From positions 868,001 through 932,000 of the forward strand of contig NZ_JAPDPC010000001.1 in NCBI RefSeq assembly GCF_026283945.1: a DNA stretch of 64,000 nt, read 5' to 3'. How positions within the stretch are numbered: the first letter of the stretch is position 1; each line of letters begins with the position of its first letter. This document shows positions 25,541 through 33,330 of the stretch, one piece after another. A program made the position numbers and the translations under genes. Below the pieces are notes generated by a model that had not been told where the DNA came from, did not search any database, and was given only the letters and a program-made list of their open reading frames with translations. The DNA is from Dyella humicola. GTDB lineage: Bacteria; Pseudomonadota; Gammaproteobacteria; Xanthomonadales; Rhodanobacteraceae.

Positions 25541-27182
25541 GCGCCCACTCCGCATGCTCGCTCAGCGCGGCGTCGCCCAGCGAAATGAGGATGTCGCGTT
25601 GCTCGACCGGGTCATGGGTTCGGTCGAGCGCCGCGCGCGCCCCGGCAAAAATATGCTGCATGAAGCGGTATTGCCGAATCAGTTCCCGATCCGCCTTGCG
25701 GTACGCATAGGCCTCACGAACGGCAGCGACAATTGACAGCACGGCCATCGTCATCACCAGCGGTGTCTTGGTTGCTTCGGAAAGTTTCAGGGCGAACAGG
25801 GCCAGGAACACGCTGATCGCGATGCCCGCCCATAGGCTGATCGCACCGATCGTCTCGGTGACGCGGTTCAGCGAGGTGCGCTCGATGATTTTGCGTTCGA
25901 AGTAATCGAGCTGTCCGGATTCTCCCGAGTCGCCCACCCATTCGTCGATGACCATGGTCAGGCCCTCGGCGGTGGCCCGGGGTGGCGGCCGCAGGCTGGC
26001 GGCACGCATCACGTTACGAATCCAGCCCAACTCGATGTTTTGCCGCTGCAGAAAATTGCCGTGCGCAAATTCATGATCGATCGAGGTCATCACGCCTGCA
26101 CGTCGCCAGTACCACTGGATACGCAATCCTTCCGCCAGCGCGCGGTCGTCAAGATATTTGCGGTGCCAGCCACGGTGATGGGCGAGAAACGCCACGACAC
26201 CACCCGCCGCAAACAGGAACACGAATAAATAGATGAGATTGTTCTGTTCCGAGAGATGAGCGTAGAAGGTGAAAGCGATGCCCATCATGGCGGCGATCGT
26301 GTAAGTGGCGCGCATGGCCACCATCACGCGCTTCTGGAAGTGCAGGGCCAGCCAGTCGGAAGCGCGAAACAGTTCTTCGATCGTCGCTATGGGAGACGCA
26401 CTCGCCGATGGCGCCTCTGCAGCAGATTCCGCTATCTCCTCGGCGTACTTCGCGCAATCAGCATTGAACTCCGACATGCGGGTGAACATCAGCCGGAACT
26501 CGGCCGGCATGTCGACCTCCGTGGATGTGGTTTCGGCACTACGCCATAGGGTCTGCAGCGGCTGCAAGCCCTCGGCAACCTCCCCATCGATACCGTCGCG
26601 AGAGCAGACAATGTGGTAGATCAACCGTTCGTCGCCGCGGCCCAGGATCTGGCGCGTATCGCGATGTCGATCGAGCAGTCCGGGCATGGTGCCGGTCAGA
26701 TGGTATTTCACGATCTGCGCGGTGCCACCAAGTCGACCTGAGTCCTTGCCATCCCAGATGGCGAGAAGGATATGGCAATGGCTGGCAATGTAGATGCCTG
26801 CTTTCGCATACTGCCGGTCACGCTCCGCGCCGTGCGATTCAATCGCCTGCCTCGTTTCGCCCTTGCGCAACGGTAGTTGCACGACCTCGGCCTGGTCGCA
26901 CAGCGCATCAAAATCGGCGCGCACGCGGGGGTCGTGAAAGTCATCGATATAGAGATCCCTCGGTAGCGGGAGCGGCGCAATGAGATGCGCGCCGGCTGCC
27001 AGCGCTTCCTGAGCCACCAGCTGATCGCCGCCCTCGGCCAGCGAACTGACGATGACGAGCCGAAGTTCAGGGAAGTCATGTGCTAGCCGCGCGAAAAAAT
27101 CCCGCACGCGTTGTCGGATCGGCTCGACCTCGCGCGCGGGAATATTGCGATGGCTGGTAACACCGATGACCAGTGGTGTCAT
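25500..27182 (-). CDS. SLOG-domain protein with two membrane hairpins (SLATT-like)
   Basis: Of 560 residues; ATG 27182 follows GGGAG. Residues 1-200 are a Rossmann-like SLOG domain: VIGVTSHRNI (5-14), SSLAEGGDQLVAQ (46-58) and GGTAQIVKY (152-160) are its nucleotide-binding features. Two hydrophobic hairpins follow (about 288-308/315-336 and 447-467/472-490), with helical segments between and after, as in SLATT effectors. Computational work on bacterial conflict systems pairs SLOG, a nucleotide-ligand sensor, with SLATT, a predicted pore or membrane-damaging module. Function here is inferred. It is the last gene of the leftward TIR/SLOG cluster, and its first 233 bases are duplicated upstream. 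Confidence 0.72.
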   Translation of the reverse strand: MTPLVIGVTSHRNIPAREVEPIRQRVRDFFARLAHDFPELRLVIVSSLAEGGDQLVAQEALAAGAHLIAPLPLPRDLYIDDFHDPRVRADFDALCDQAEVVQLPLRKGETRQAIESHGAERDRQYAKAGIYIASHCHILLAIWDGKDSGRLGGTAQIVKYHLTGTMPGLLDRHRDTRQILGRGDERLIYHIVCSRDGIDGEVAEGLQPLQTLWRSAETTSTEVDMPAEFRLMFTRMSEFNADCAKYAEEIAESAAEAPSASASPIATIEELFRASDWLALHFQKRVMVAMRATYTIAAMMGIAFTFYAHLSEQNNLIYLFVFLFAAGGVVAFLAHHRGWHRKYLDDRALAEGLRIQWYWRRAGVMTSIDHEFAHGNFLQRQNIELGWIRNVMRAASLRPPPRATAEGLTMVIDEWVGDSGESGQLDYFERKIIERTSLNRVTETIGAISLWAGIAISVFLALFALKLSEATKTPLVMTMAVLSIVAAVREAYAYRKADRELIRQYRFMQHIFAGARAALDRTHDPVEQRDILISLGDAALSEHAEWALMHRERHVEHSKF

Positions 27183-27194
27183 TTCGGCTCCCTG
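26962..27194. repeat. Direct repeat, copy within the full SLOG gene
   Basis: This 233-base segment covers the ribosome-binding site and first ~74 codons of the full SLOG gene. It is repeated at 27581-27813 without visible gaps at roughly 90% identity by eye. Similarity falls off sharply at both ends. Confidence 0.85.
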
Positions 27195-27280
27195 GTGTTT
27201 TCGCACGAACAGTCGCCAGCTTGAGCATCATACGACCCATCCTCGGTCGTTACTTCAAGACATCGCGGAATCTTTCCCAA

Positions 27281-27472
27281 TTATTTGTTGTGGATAGTTG
27301 GGCTTCCCATGCCGTCAGGCTGTGGCGCAGGGTCTGCTGCGAAGAACGTCAGAAACCAGCTAATGCCATTGGCCAAAAAGCCGGGAGAGGCGCTCACCGT
27401 ACCGGCTTGTGCAATACCTGCACTGCTTGCTAGTGCAATGCCAATCAGCGTTGAAAATAGCATCTGTTTCAT
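27281..27472 (-). CDS. 63-residue secreted peptide with GSPTIHNK tail
   Basis: A small but well-supported gene: AGAGGAACCATA precedes the ATG, and the product starts with a clean signal peptide (MKQMLFSTLIGIALASSAGIAQA). The predicted mature part of about 40 residues has a hydrophobic core (FLANGISWFLTFFAA), a Pro/Asp-rich hinge and the tail GMGSPTIHNK. Nearly the same tail (GRGSPSIHNN) ends the 124-residue protein encoded two genes upstream, although the rest differs. It lies between the two SLOG copies on the same strand. A secreted or periplasmic partner of the SLOG/TIR proteins is possible. No known family is recognised. Confidence 0.65.
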   Translation of the reverse strand: MKQMLFSTLIGIALASSAGIAQAGTVSASPGFLANGISWFLTFFAADPAPQPDGMGSPTIHNK

Positions 27473-27513
27473 TATGGTTCCTCTTCGAGGTTGGTGGTTG
27501 TTGCTTTGACGAG

Positions 27514-27801
27514 TTATTCGTCAGCCTTCCCCCCGACAGAAAACCATAGTGCTTCGAATGTGACGTAAAGAAGAAACCTGGGTAGCGGCAGCGGCGCAAT
27601 GAGATGCGAGCCGGCTGCCTGTGCTTCCTGGGCCACCAACTGATCGCCACCCTCGGCCAGCGAGCTGACCACGACGAGCCGAAGTTCAGGGGAGTCATGT
27701 GCAAGGCGCGCAAGAAAATCCCGCACGCGTTGCCGGATCGGTCCGACCTCGCGCGCGGAAATATTGCGATGGCTGGTAACACAGATATCCAGAGGCGTCA
27801 T
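27514..27801 (-). pseudogene. Truncated SLOG-domain copy
   Basis: Of 95 codons from ATG 27801 with an intact GGGAG site. Residues 1-74 match the start of the full SLOG protein with few changes (for example VIG to DIC near the start, and Ala to Ser before HLIAP). The match stops right after LPLPR and a ~20-residue unrelated tail (FLLYVTFEALWFS...) runs to a stop. The nucleotide-binding GG region is kept but the rest of the domain and the membrane part are gone. It is probably a decayed duplicate, though it could be translated as a short SLOG fragment. Confidence 0.75.
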
Positions 27802-27813
27802 GTCGGCTCCCTG
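27581..27813. repeat. Direct repeat, copy within the truncated SLOG gene
   Basis: This is the second copy of the 233-base repeat. Between the copies lie 386 bases containing the 63-residue peptide gene, so the ancestral event probably copied a small-protein-plus-SLOG unit in tandem. Confidence 0.85.
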
Positions 27814-27900
27814 CATCTGTTCCCTGGACAGCGGATGGCTGATGACGTGCTTGATTTTGCGCCGGCCGTTGACTCACCTCAGGCTTGCGTTTGCCCCGAG

Positions 27901-28275
27901 CTAGTTGTTGTGAATGCTTGGACTTCCCCTCCCTTCGGCTCGAGGAGTAGCCGCGCCCGCCGCGGCGGACCCTGAGTTATAGATCCGCCCGTTGTAGGTC
28001 ACTCCCAGGGTATAGCCGTATGGGGCCGGAACCGGGGTTGTATTGTTGTCCTGGATCGTGATCTGCGGGTTGCTGATGCCCATATTGGTGAAGCAGGGTG
28101 GTGTGGGTGGATTGAAGTGCAGCGAGCTGAAATTGAAATTTTGAATGGGGGACGCCGGATCCACTGACCAGGTGATCACGTTGCTGCCTGGCTGGACGTC
28201 AAGTTCTTCCGGATTCGTGGTCACGGGAGGAGTTTTGGTCGTGTCCAGACTCACGAGAACGCTTAGATTTGCCAT
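27901..28275 (-). CDS. 124-residue small protein with GSPSIHNN tail (resembles DP-EP family)
   Basis: The ATG is preceded by AGGAGTTAAGCC. There is no signal peptide. The sequence looks beta-rich (MANLSVLVSLDT, VITWSVDPASPI, YGYTLGVTYNGRIY) with many Pro, Asn and Thr residues. It then has a small Ala/Gly linker (SGSAAAGAATPRAEG) and the tail RGSPSIHNN. It reminds me of short proteins annotated as DP-EP family, but this is from memory only. It sits directly downstream of the TIR-TPR gene (117-base gap) and upstream of the truncated SLOG copy, all on one strand, so a functional link with the TIR/SLOG proteins is plausible. Confidence 0.6.
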   Translation of the reverse strand: MANLSVLVSLDTTKTPPVTTNPEELDVQPGSNVITWSVDPASPIQNFNFSSLHFNPPTPPCFTNMGISNPQITIQDNNTTPVPAPYGYTLGVTYNGRIYNSGSAAAGAATPRAEGRGSPSIHNN

Positions 28276-28392
28276 GGCTTAACTCCTAATAAGGGGATGG
28301 GATGGCGATGGGCGGTATGGGTCGGGCGGGTCGCCTACCGCCTTGGATAGCTGGTTCGAAGATCGGCCTCGGCCATTCGTCTCCATAGGGAT

Positions 28393-30579
28393 TCAGTTCA
28401 TCGCTTTCGCGATTCGCTGCTCGGCCTCTGAGTCGAGTGGATAATCCACTTGCTTGAGCGTGACCAGGGCGACGAAATCCGGTGCCCGGTAACCCATGCT
28501 CGCAAGCTTCGCCACGGCCGGACGCGCCGCATCGATATCGTCGAGCAGCAGTAGTGCGCCGGCCCAGGTCGAGAGCACATTGGGGTCATCGCTGGACCTT
28601 GCCGTGACGGCGATGGCGTCGCGTGCGCGCACCCAAGCATCGCGCGCGGCGGCCGCGTCATGGCGTTGGGCGGCGACCTGCCCGAGCACCGTGTAGGCCC
28701 GTGCTGCAAGCAGCATCAGGCTGCGATCGCTGCCGTCCTTCGCAAGCAAGGTCTGGATCGTCGCTAACGCCGCTTTGGCCAAAGGCTCAGCGGCGTCTTG
28801 GTCAGCTTTCGCCAGTTGCAGACGTGCGCTTTCCAGCTGGCTTTGCGCCAGTTCCTTTTGGAGCTCCTCCAGCGCGGGGTCCTTGGCCGCAAGCGCGCTC
28901 AAGATCTGGATGGCGTCGTTATCGGCGACGGCGGCGGCATCCCATTGACCCTGCTGTCGTAGCAGGCCACCCAGTTGCTGGCTGTATAGCGCAACGTACT
29001 CTCGCCATTGTTCATTGGCCGGATCGAAGGCCACGAGCGCCTTGGCCCGGTCCACGGCCTGCTTCGTGTAGCGCGCGGCCGCTTCGAGTTTGCCGCAAAG
29101 CGCAAGCGTACGACCAAGAATCGCGTCGCCGACCACGAGATCTTCCTGCGCCTGATGATTATTCGGATCACGCGCGGCCAGCGCGACTTTGATGCGCTGA
29201 TCGTTGCGATAGGCGGCGATGGCCGCGTCGAGGCGGCCTTGTTCCAGGGCCAGCTTGCCGAGGCGATCCCAGGCATAGCCAAGCTCGGATTGCCACAGCG
29301 TGTTGGGCGGCTGTTTGGCGGTCAGGCTCTGGAGGATTCTCAGGGCTTCGTCGTACTCGATCTTCGCGCTCGCGAGTTCGCCGACCGCTTGTAGCACCTG
29401 GCCGGTATTGCTTCGTGCCATGGCGAGGGCGAACGCAATGTCGGTATTGGCCGGTTGCGCCGCGATCGCCTGTTGCAGCAGTGCACTGGCGGTCTTGAAG
29501 TTCTGGGAGGCGCGTTGAAGATCGCCCTGATACCAGTAGGTCTGGCCGACCCACTTCAGGCTATCGGCATAGGCGGCCTGGCGGGCGACGTCGCCGGGTG
29601 AACGATGTACCAGTTGGGCGGCAAGTGCGGCGGCTGCCTGATAGGCTTCAAGTGCCGCGGGCAGTTGATTCTGGTCGATGCGTACGCTGCCGATCTTCTC
29701 CAGCGCCGTGACGCGTTGGGCCAGCCCCGCATCAGTGACATCGCTGCTCGGCAGCGAAGCGAAATAGGCCATGGCTTTGTCGCCAACCGCCTGCATGATG
29801 TCGAGCCGATGCACCTCGCCGAGTTTGTCGCTGAGATTGCCGAGCATGAAGCCCACCAGATCCTCGGCCTGTTTCTGGCGCCGCTCGGCGGCACGGCGTG
29901 CCACCACGGCGTCGATTGCCAGGAAGGTGGTGACCAGCATGATGGCGATCGCGACCGCGCTGACCGTGGTCATGCGTCGGTAGCGTCGCTGCAATTCGCG
30001 CTGTTTGAGCTGATCGAAGCCCACGTCGAGCATGCCGGCGATCAGCTTCAACTTGGCGTTGATCTTGCCGTCCTTGCCTGGCCGCACGTCGGCCGCGATG
30101 GGCTCGGTTTGCTCCAGGCTCAACTGGCCGTCGCTGCCGAGTGGATGGCGAAGCGCCGGTGCAAAGCATTCCTCGGCTTCGCGGCCGGGCAACTCGATCG
30201 TATTGGGTTCGCCATCGACGATCAGGCAAAAGATCCGCTCGCTGCGGCCTAGCCGCTTGAAGCTCAACACTTCCTCATTGACCCAGTGCGATAGCGCCGA
30301 GCGTGGCGAGCAGATCACGATCAGATTGGCGGACTCGCCGAGCGCCTCGTTGACCTTGCGACCCAGGTCGGTCGCGCTGGCCAGCTCGTCACGGTCACGG
30401 AAGACCGGCGCCAGGCGCCGAGGAATCGTGCCGGCGGCCGTGATTTTGCCCACCAGGCGTGAAGGGACGCGGTAGGTCTCCAGGGCCTTGTGCAGCCAGT
30501 CCGCCCAGGTCTTGTCCTGGTGGCTGTAACTGATAAATGCCCGATACCGGAAAACCGGTTCCGCAGACGCCTGGGTCAT
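28393..30579 (-). CDS. TIR-domain protein with one membrane helix and TPR repeats
   Basis: Of 728 residues from ATG 30579; a GTG at 30591 is an alternative start. Residues 11-125 form a TIR domain (YRAFISYSHQDKTWADWL, then SALSHWVNEEV), with Glu103 at the position of the catalytic Glu of TIR NADases. A single membrane segment lies near 204-226. The rest, about 260-710, is Ala/Leu-rich helical hairpins typical of TPR repeats (for example ALEAYQAAAALAAQLVH). Topology would be cytosolic TIR and periplasmic TPR. TIR domains in bacteria often deplete NAD+ or make signalling nucleotides, and SLOG domains are proposed to sense such ligands, which suits the genes downstream. The link is inference. 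Confidence 0.8.
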   Translation of the reverse strand: MTQASAEPVFRYRAFISYSHQDKTWADWLHKALETYRVPSRLVGKITAAGTIPRRLAPVFRDRDELASATDLGRKVNEALGESANLIVICSPRSALSHWVNEEVLSFKRLGRSERIFCLIVDGEPNTIELPGREAEECFAPALRHPLGSDGQLSLEQTEPIAADVRPGKDGKINAKLKLIAGMLDVGFDQLKQRELQRRYRRMTTVSAVAIAIMLVTTFLAIDAVVARRAAERRQKQAEDLVGFMLGNLSDKLGEVHRLDIMQAVGDKAMAYFASLPSSDVTDAGLAQRVTALEKIGSVRIDQNQLPAALEAYQAAAALAAQLVHRSPGDVARQAAYADSLKWVGQTYWYQGDLQRASQNFKTASALLQQAIAAQPANTDIAFALAMARSNTGQVLQAVGELASAKIEYDEALRILQSLTAKQPPNTLWQSELGYAWDRLGKLALEQGRLDAAIAAYRNDQRIKVALAARDPNNHQAQEDLVVGDAILGRTLALCGKLEAAARYTKQAVDRAKALVAFDPANEQWREYVALYSQQLGGLLRQQGQWDAAAVADNDAIQILSALAAKDPALEELQKELAQSQLESARLQLAKADQDAAEPLAKAALATIQTLLAKDGSDRSLMLLAARAYTVLGQVAAQRHDAAAARDAWVRARDAIAVTARSSDDPNVLSTWAGALLLLDDIDAARPAVAKLASMGYRAPDFVALVTLKQVDYPLDSEAEQRIAKAMN

Positions 30580-30709
30580 GACAAGCCGCACCCTCGTACG
30601 AGCTTACGCATTCCCTGCCGGGAAGTTGCCGTCCATCGAATCGGTTTGATACGCCCTCGATCGGGAACCGATCGATACCCCCTGCGATGGGGCAGCCTAT
30701 CGTCGTAAG

Positions 30710-30725
30710 TGTGACGGAAATCACA
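30710..30725. promoter_or_regulatory. Perfect CRP/Clp-type operator TGTGA-N6-TCACA
   Basis: TGTGACGGAAATCACA matches the CRP consensus in all ten specified positions. In xanthomonads the CRP homologue Clp binds the same sequence and responds to cyclic di-GMP. The site is 131 bases upstream of the TIR-TPR start and 235 bases upstream of the TonB receptor start, so it could control either. Confidence 0.75.
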
Positions 30726-30797
30726 ATTTAAGAAGTCGGGAGGCCGCCGCTGACGCCCGGCGCATCTCGAATCCCCGCGGGTGTCGACCGAAGGTTA

Positions 30798-30814
30798 TTG
30801 CGAATCATTCGCAA
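30798..30814. promoter_or_regulatory. Fur-like operator upstream of the TonB receptor
   Basis: TTGCGAAT-C-ATTCGCAA is a perfect 8-bp inverted repeat with a 1-base centre. It resembles Fur boxes of gamma- and betaproteobacteria (GCGAATxATTCGC type) and stands before an iron-siderophore receptor operon. Confidence 0.75.
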
Positions 30815-30959
30815 GAAGCGTATCTTGCCGCTCGCGTCACCTAGCCAAGCGGCCTCGCCCTGCCACGGTCAACGCACTCATTCCCCTAACCCAGCAGACG
30901 GTGCCAGCTCCTCCGGTTTACCCGAGGCGGGCGGCGCACGTCTGCGCGAAGGATCGAGC

Positions 30960-33263
30960 ATGACCTCCAAAGCAATGGTGTCTTCCGCAGCCAACCCTCC
31001 CATCAAGCTGGTGGCCAGCGCGCTTGGGTTGGCCTTGGCTTCCACGGCGGCTTCCGCTGCGACCGGTGACGCCACCGATGTTCGTGACGGCGCGGCCGAT
31101 CCGCAGAAGGCGCAGGAGCTGGATGGGATCAAGGTTCAATCCACCGTGGTCAACACGTCATCGCCGAAGTTCACGGCGCCGTTGCTCGATACGCCGCGTT
31201 CGGTGACGGTAATTCCGCAGGAGATCATCCAGCAGACGGCAGCGACGTCGTTGCTCGATGTGTTGCGCCAGGTACCGGGCATCACGTTTGGTGCAGGCGA
31301 GGGCGGCAATCCGAACGGCGATCGCCCGATCATCCGCGGCTTCAACGCCGAGAGCTCGGTCTTCATCGATGGCATTCGCAGTTCCGGATCGCAGTCGCGC
31401 GAGATCTTCGACATTGACCAGGTCGAGGTGATCAAGGGCCCCAGCTCGGCCTATACCGGGCGCGGCGGTGTGGGTGGCAGCATCAACCTGACCACCAAGC
31501 AGCCGATGTCCGAGGACTTCCTGCGTGGCACGGCCGGTATCGGCACGGATCATTTCTATCGAGGCACGGCGGACTGGAATCAGCTCGTGGGCGCGGACTC
31601 GGCCGTACGCCTCAACGTCATGGGTCACAGCAACGATGTGCCGGGTCGAAACGGGCCTGCGATGTCGCGCTGGGGCATCGCGCCGTCGGTCACGTTCGGG
31701 CTGCATGCGCAGACCAGTGTGACGTTGAGCTATTACCACCTGCAGAGTGACGACACGCCGGATAGCGGCATCCCGTACAACAACCCGTTTGCTGCCACGA
31801 GTCCCTACGCCAGGCTCAATGGTGACGGCCGCCCGTATTCCGTTTCGCGTGGCACGTACTACGGCTGGTTGGATCGCGACTATCAGAAGCAAGGCAACGA
31901 TATCGGTTCGGTGCTCGTCAAGCACAACTTCGGTGACGGCTGGTTGCTGCGCAACACGACGATGGTTGCGCGATCCACCAATGACTACATCTGGACGCAG
32001 CCCGATGACAGCCAGGGCAATTTTCTGCTCAATGGTGGTATGTGGCGTCGTAACAACAATCGCGATAGCAACACCACCAACATCACCAACCAGACCGATC
32101 TCACCGGCGACTTCGAAACCGGCTCGTTGAAGCACGGCTTCGCCGCGGGTATCGAGATCAGCAGCGAGAAGACCCAGCGCAGCAGCTACGTGGTGGACCC
32201 GGCGAAGAATGCAGCAGATACCCAAACCACCGGCTCCGTCGTCAACGGCGCCTGCAGCCGCAAGTACGGCATCGGCGCAGCATCGGGTTATTGGTGCACG
32301 TCAGCCCAGGATCCCAACCCCAACGATCCGTTCAATGGCGTGATCATCGGCGGCCAGAACCCGACGCGGATCGTTACCGATACGCGTTCGGCGTGGGCCT
32401 TCGATACGGTGACCTTCGATCCGCAATGGTCGGTCAACGCAGGCGTGCGTTTCGACAGCTTCAGCACGCGGTCCACCGCCACCACCACCACGACGGGCGT
32501 GGTCACACGACTGAGCAACGATGCCAAGTTCTGGAACTACCAGCTGGGCGTGGTCTACAAGCCGGCGCAGCACGGCAGCGTCTACCTCTCGTATGGCACT
32601 TCGTCCAATCCGCCGGGTGTCGACGCGGGCGATGGTGCCGACGGCATCGCGGTGACCAACGCGGATCTGAAACCGGAGGACAGCCGCAACATCGAGCTGG
32701 GCACGAAGTGGGATGTGCTGGATCAGCGCCTGTCGCTTACCGCCGCGGTGTTTCGCAGCGAAAAAACCAATGCGCGCGTGGCGACGGGCGGGCGTGGCAG
32801 TCCGCTGATCAATGTCGGTGAGCAACGTGTCGACGGCGTGGAGCTTGGCTTCAACGGTCAGATCACGGAGCGCTGGAGCGTGTTCGGCGGCTACACCTAT
32901 CTCGATAGCGAACTGGTGAAGACGGGACCGGGCGGTGCCGCCAGCCAAGGTAAGCAGTTCCCGAATACGCCGAAGAACAGCTTCACGCTGTGGACCAGCG
33001 TGGCGATTACCTCACGTTGGGCCGTCGGTGGTGGCGCTTACTACCAGGACAAGGTGTTTGGCGACACCGTCAATACCAAATGGGTGCCGAGCTATACGCG
33101 CTTCGATGCGATGGCGTCGTACCAGCTCAGCAAGAACCTGACGCTGCAGTTCAACGTGCAGAACCTCACCAACAGGTATTACTTCGACAAGGCGTATGCC
33201 GCGCACTACGCGTCGGTGGCGCCGGGCCGGGCCGCCATGCTCACGGCGAATTTCAGCCTCTGA
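30960..33263 (+). CDS. TonB-dependent catecholate-type siderophore receptor
   Basis: Of 767 residues from ATG 30960, after AAGGA. A signal peptide ends near ASA (about 34). The plug domain has the TonB-box region and DTPRSVTVIPQEIIQQ, IIRGFNAESSVFIDGIR and VEVIKGPSSAYTGRGGVGG. The barrel follows and ends in the TonB-receptor C-terminus AAMLTANFSL with terminal aromatic/Leu. Fiu/FhuE-like receptors carry ferric siderophores across the outer membrane using TonB energy. The PKHD dioxygenase downstream is the usual partner of Fiu/PiuA receptors. A Fur-like palindrome lies upstream, implying induction by iron shortage. Confidence 0.9.
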   Translation: MTSKAMVSSAANPPIKLVASALGLALASTAASAATGDATDVRDGAADPQKAQELDGIKVQSTVVNTSSPKFTAPLLDTPRSVTVIPQEIIQQTAATSLLDVLRQVPGITFGAGEGGNPNGDRPIIRGFNAESSVFIDGIRSSGSQSREIFDIDQVEVIKGPSSAYTGRGGVGGSINLTTKQPMSEDFLRGTAGIGTDHFYRGTADWNQLVGADSAVRLNVMGHSNDVPGRNGPAMSRWGIAPSVTFGLHAQTSVTLSYYHLQSDDTPDSGIPYNNPFAATSPYARLNGDGRPYSVSRGTYYGWLDRDYQKQGNDIGSVLVKHNFGDGWLLRNTTMVARSTNDYIWTQPDDSQGNFLLNGGMWRRNNNRDSNTTNITNQTDLTGDFETGSLKHGFAAGIEISSEKTQRSSYVVDPAKNAADTQTTGSVVNGACSRKYGIGAASGYWCTSAQDPNPNDPFNGVIIGGQNPTRIVTDTRSAWAFDTVTFDPQWSVNAGVRFDSFSTRSTATTTTTGVVTRLSNDAKFWNYQLGVVYKPAQHGSVYLSYGTSSNPPGVDAGDGADGIAVTNADLKPEDSRNIELGTKWDVLDQRLSLTAAVFRSEKTNARVATGGRGSPLINVGEQRVDGVELGFNGQITERWSVFGGYTYLDSELVKTGPGGAASQGKQFPNTPKNSFTLWTSVAITSRWAVGGGAYYQDKVFGDTVNTKWVPSYTRFDAMASYQLSKNLTLQFNVQNLTNRYYFDKAYAAHYASVAPGRAAMLTANFSL

Positions 33264-33330
33264 CAGGGTTGGTCGGACGTATCTGCCGCGCCTCCCATAA
33301 GGGAGCGCGGTCCGAAGACAAGGAAAAGCC

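Larger units (their letters stand above)
30580..30959. other. Divergent regulatory region between the TIR cluster and the iron-uptake operon
   Basis: These 380 bases carry a perfect Clp/CRP-type palindrome and a Fur-like palindrome. The frame of the TonB receptor stays open leftward to 30798, but an initiation site there would fall inside the Fur-like site and lacks a ribosome-binding site. I see no separate gene. Confidence 0.7.

Noticed and set aside
30798-30959. 54-residue N-terminal extension of the TonB receptor
   Set aside because: It would start within the Fur-like palindrome, has no ribosome-binding site, and hides the signal peptide that begins at 30960.
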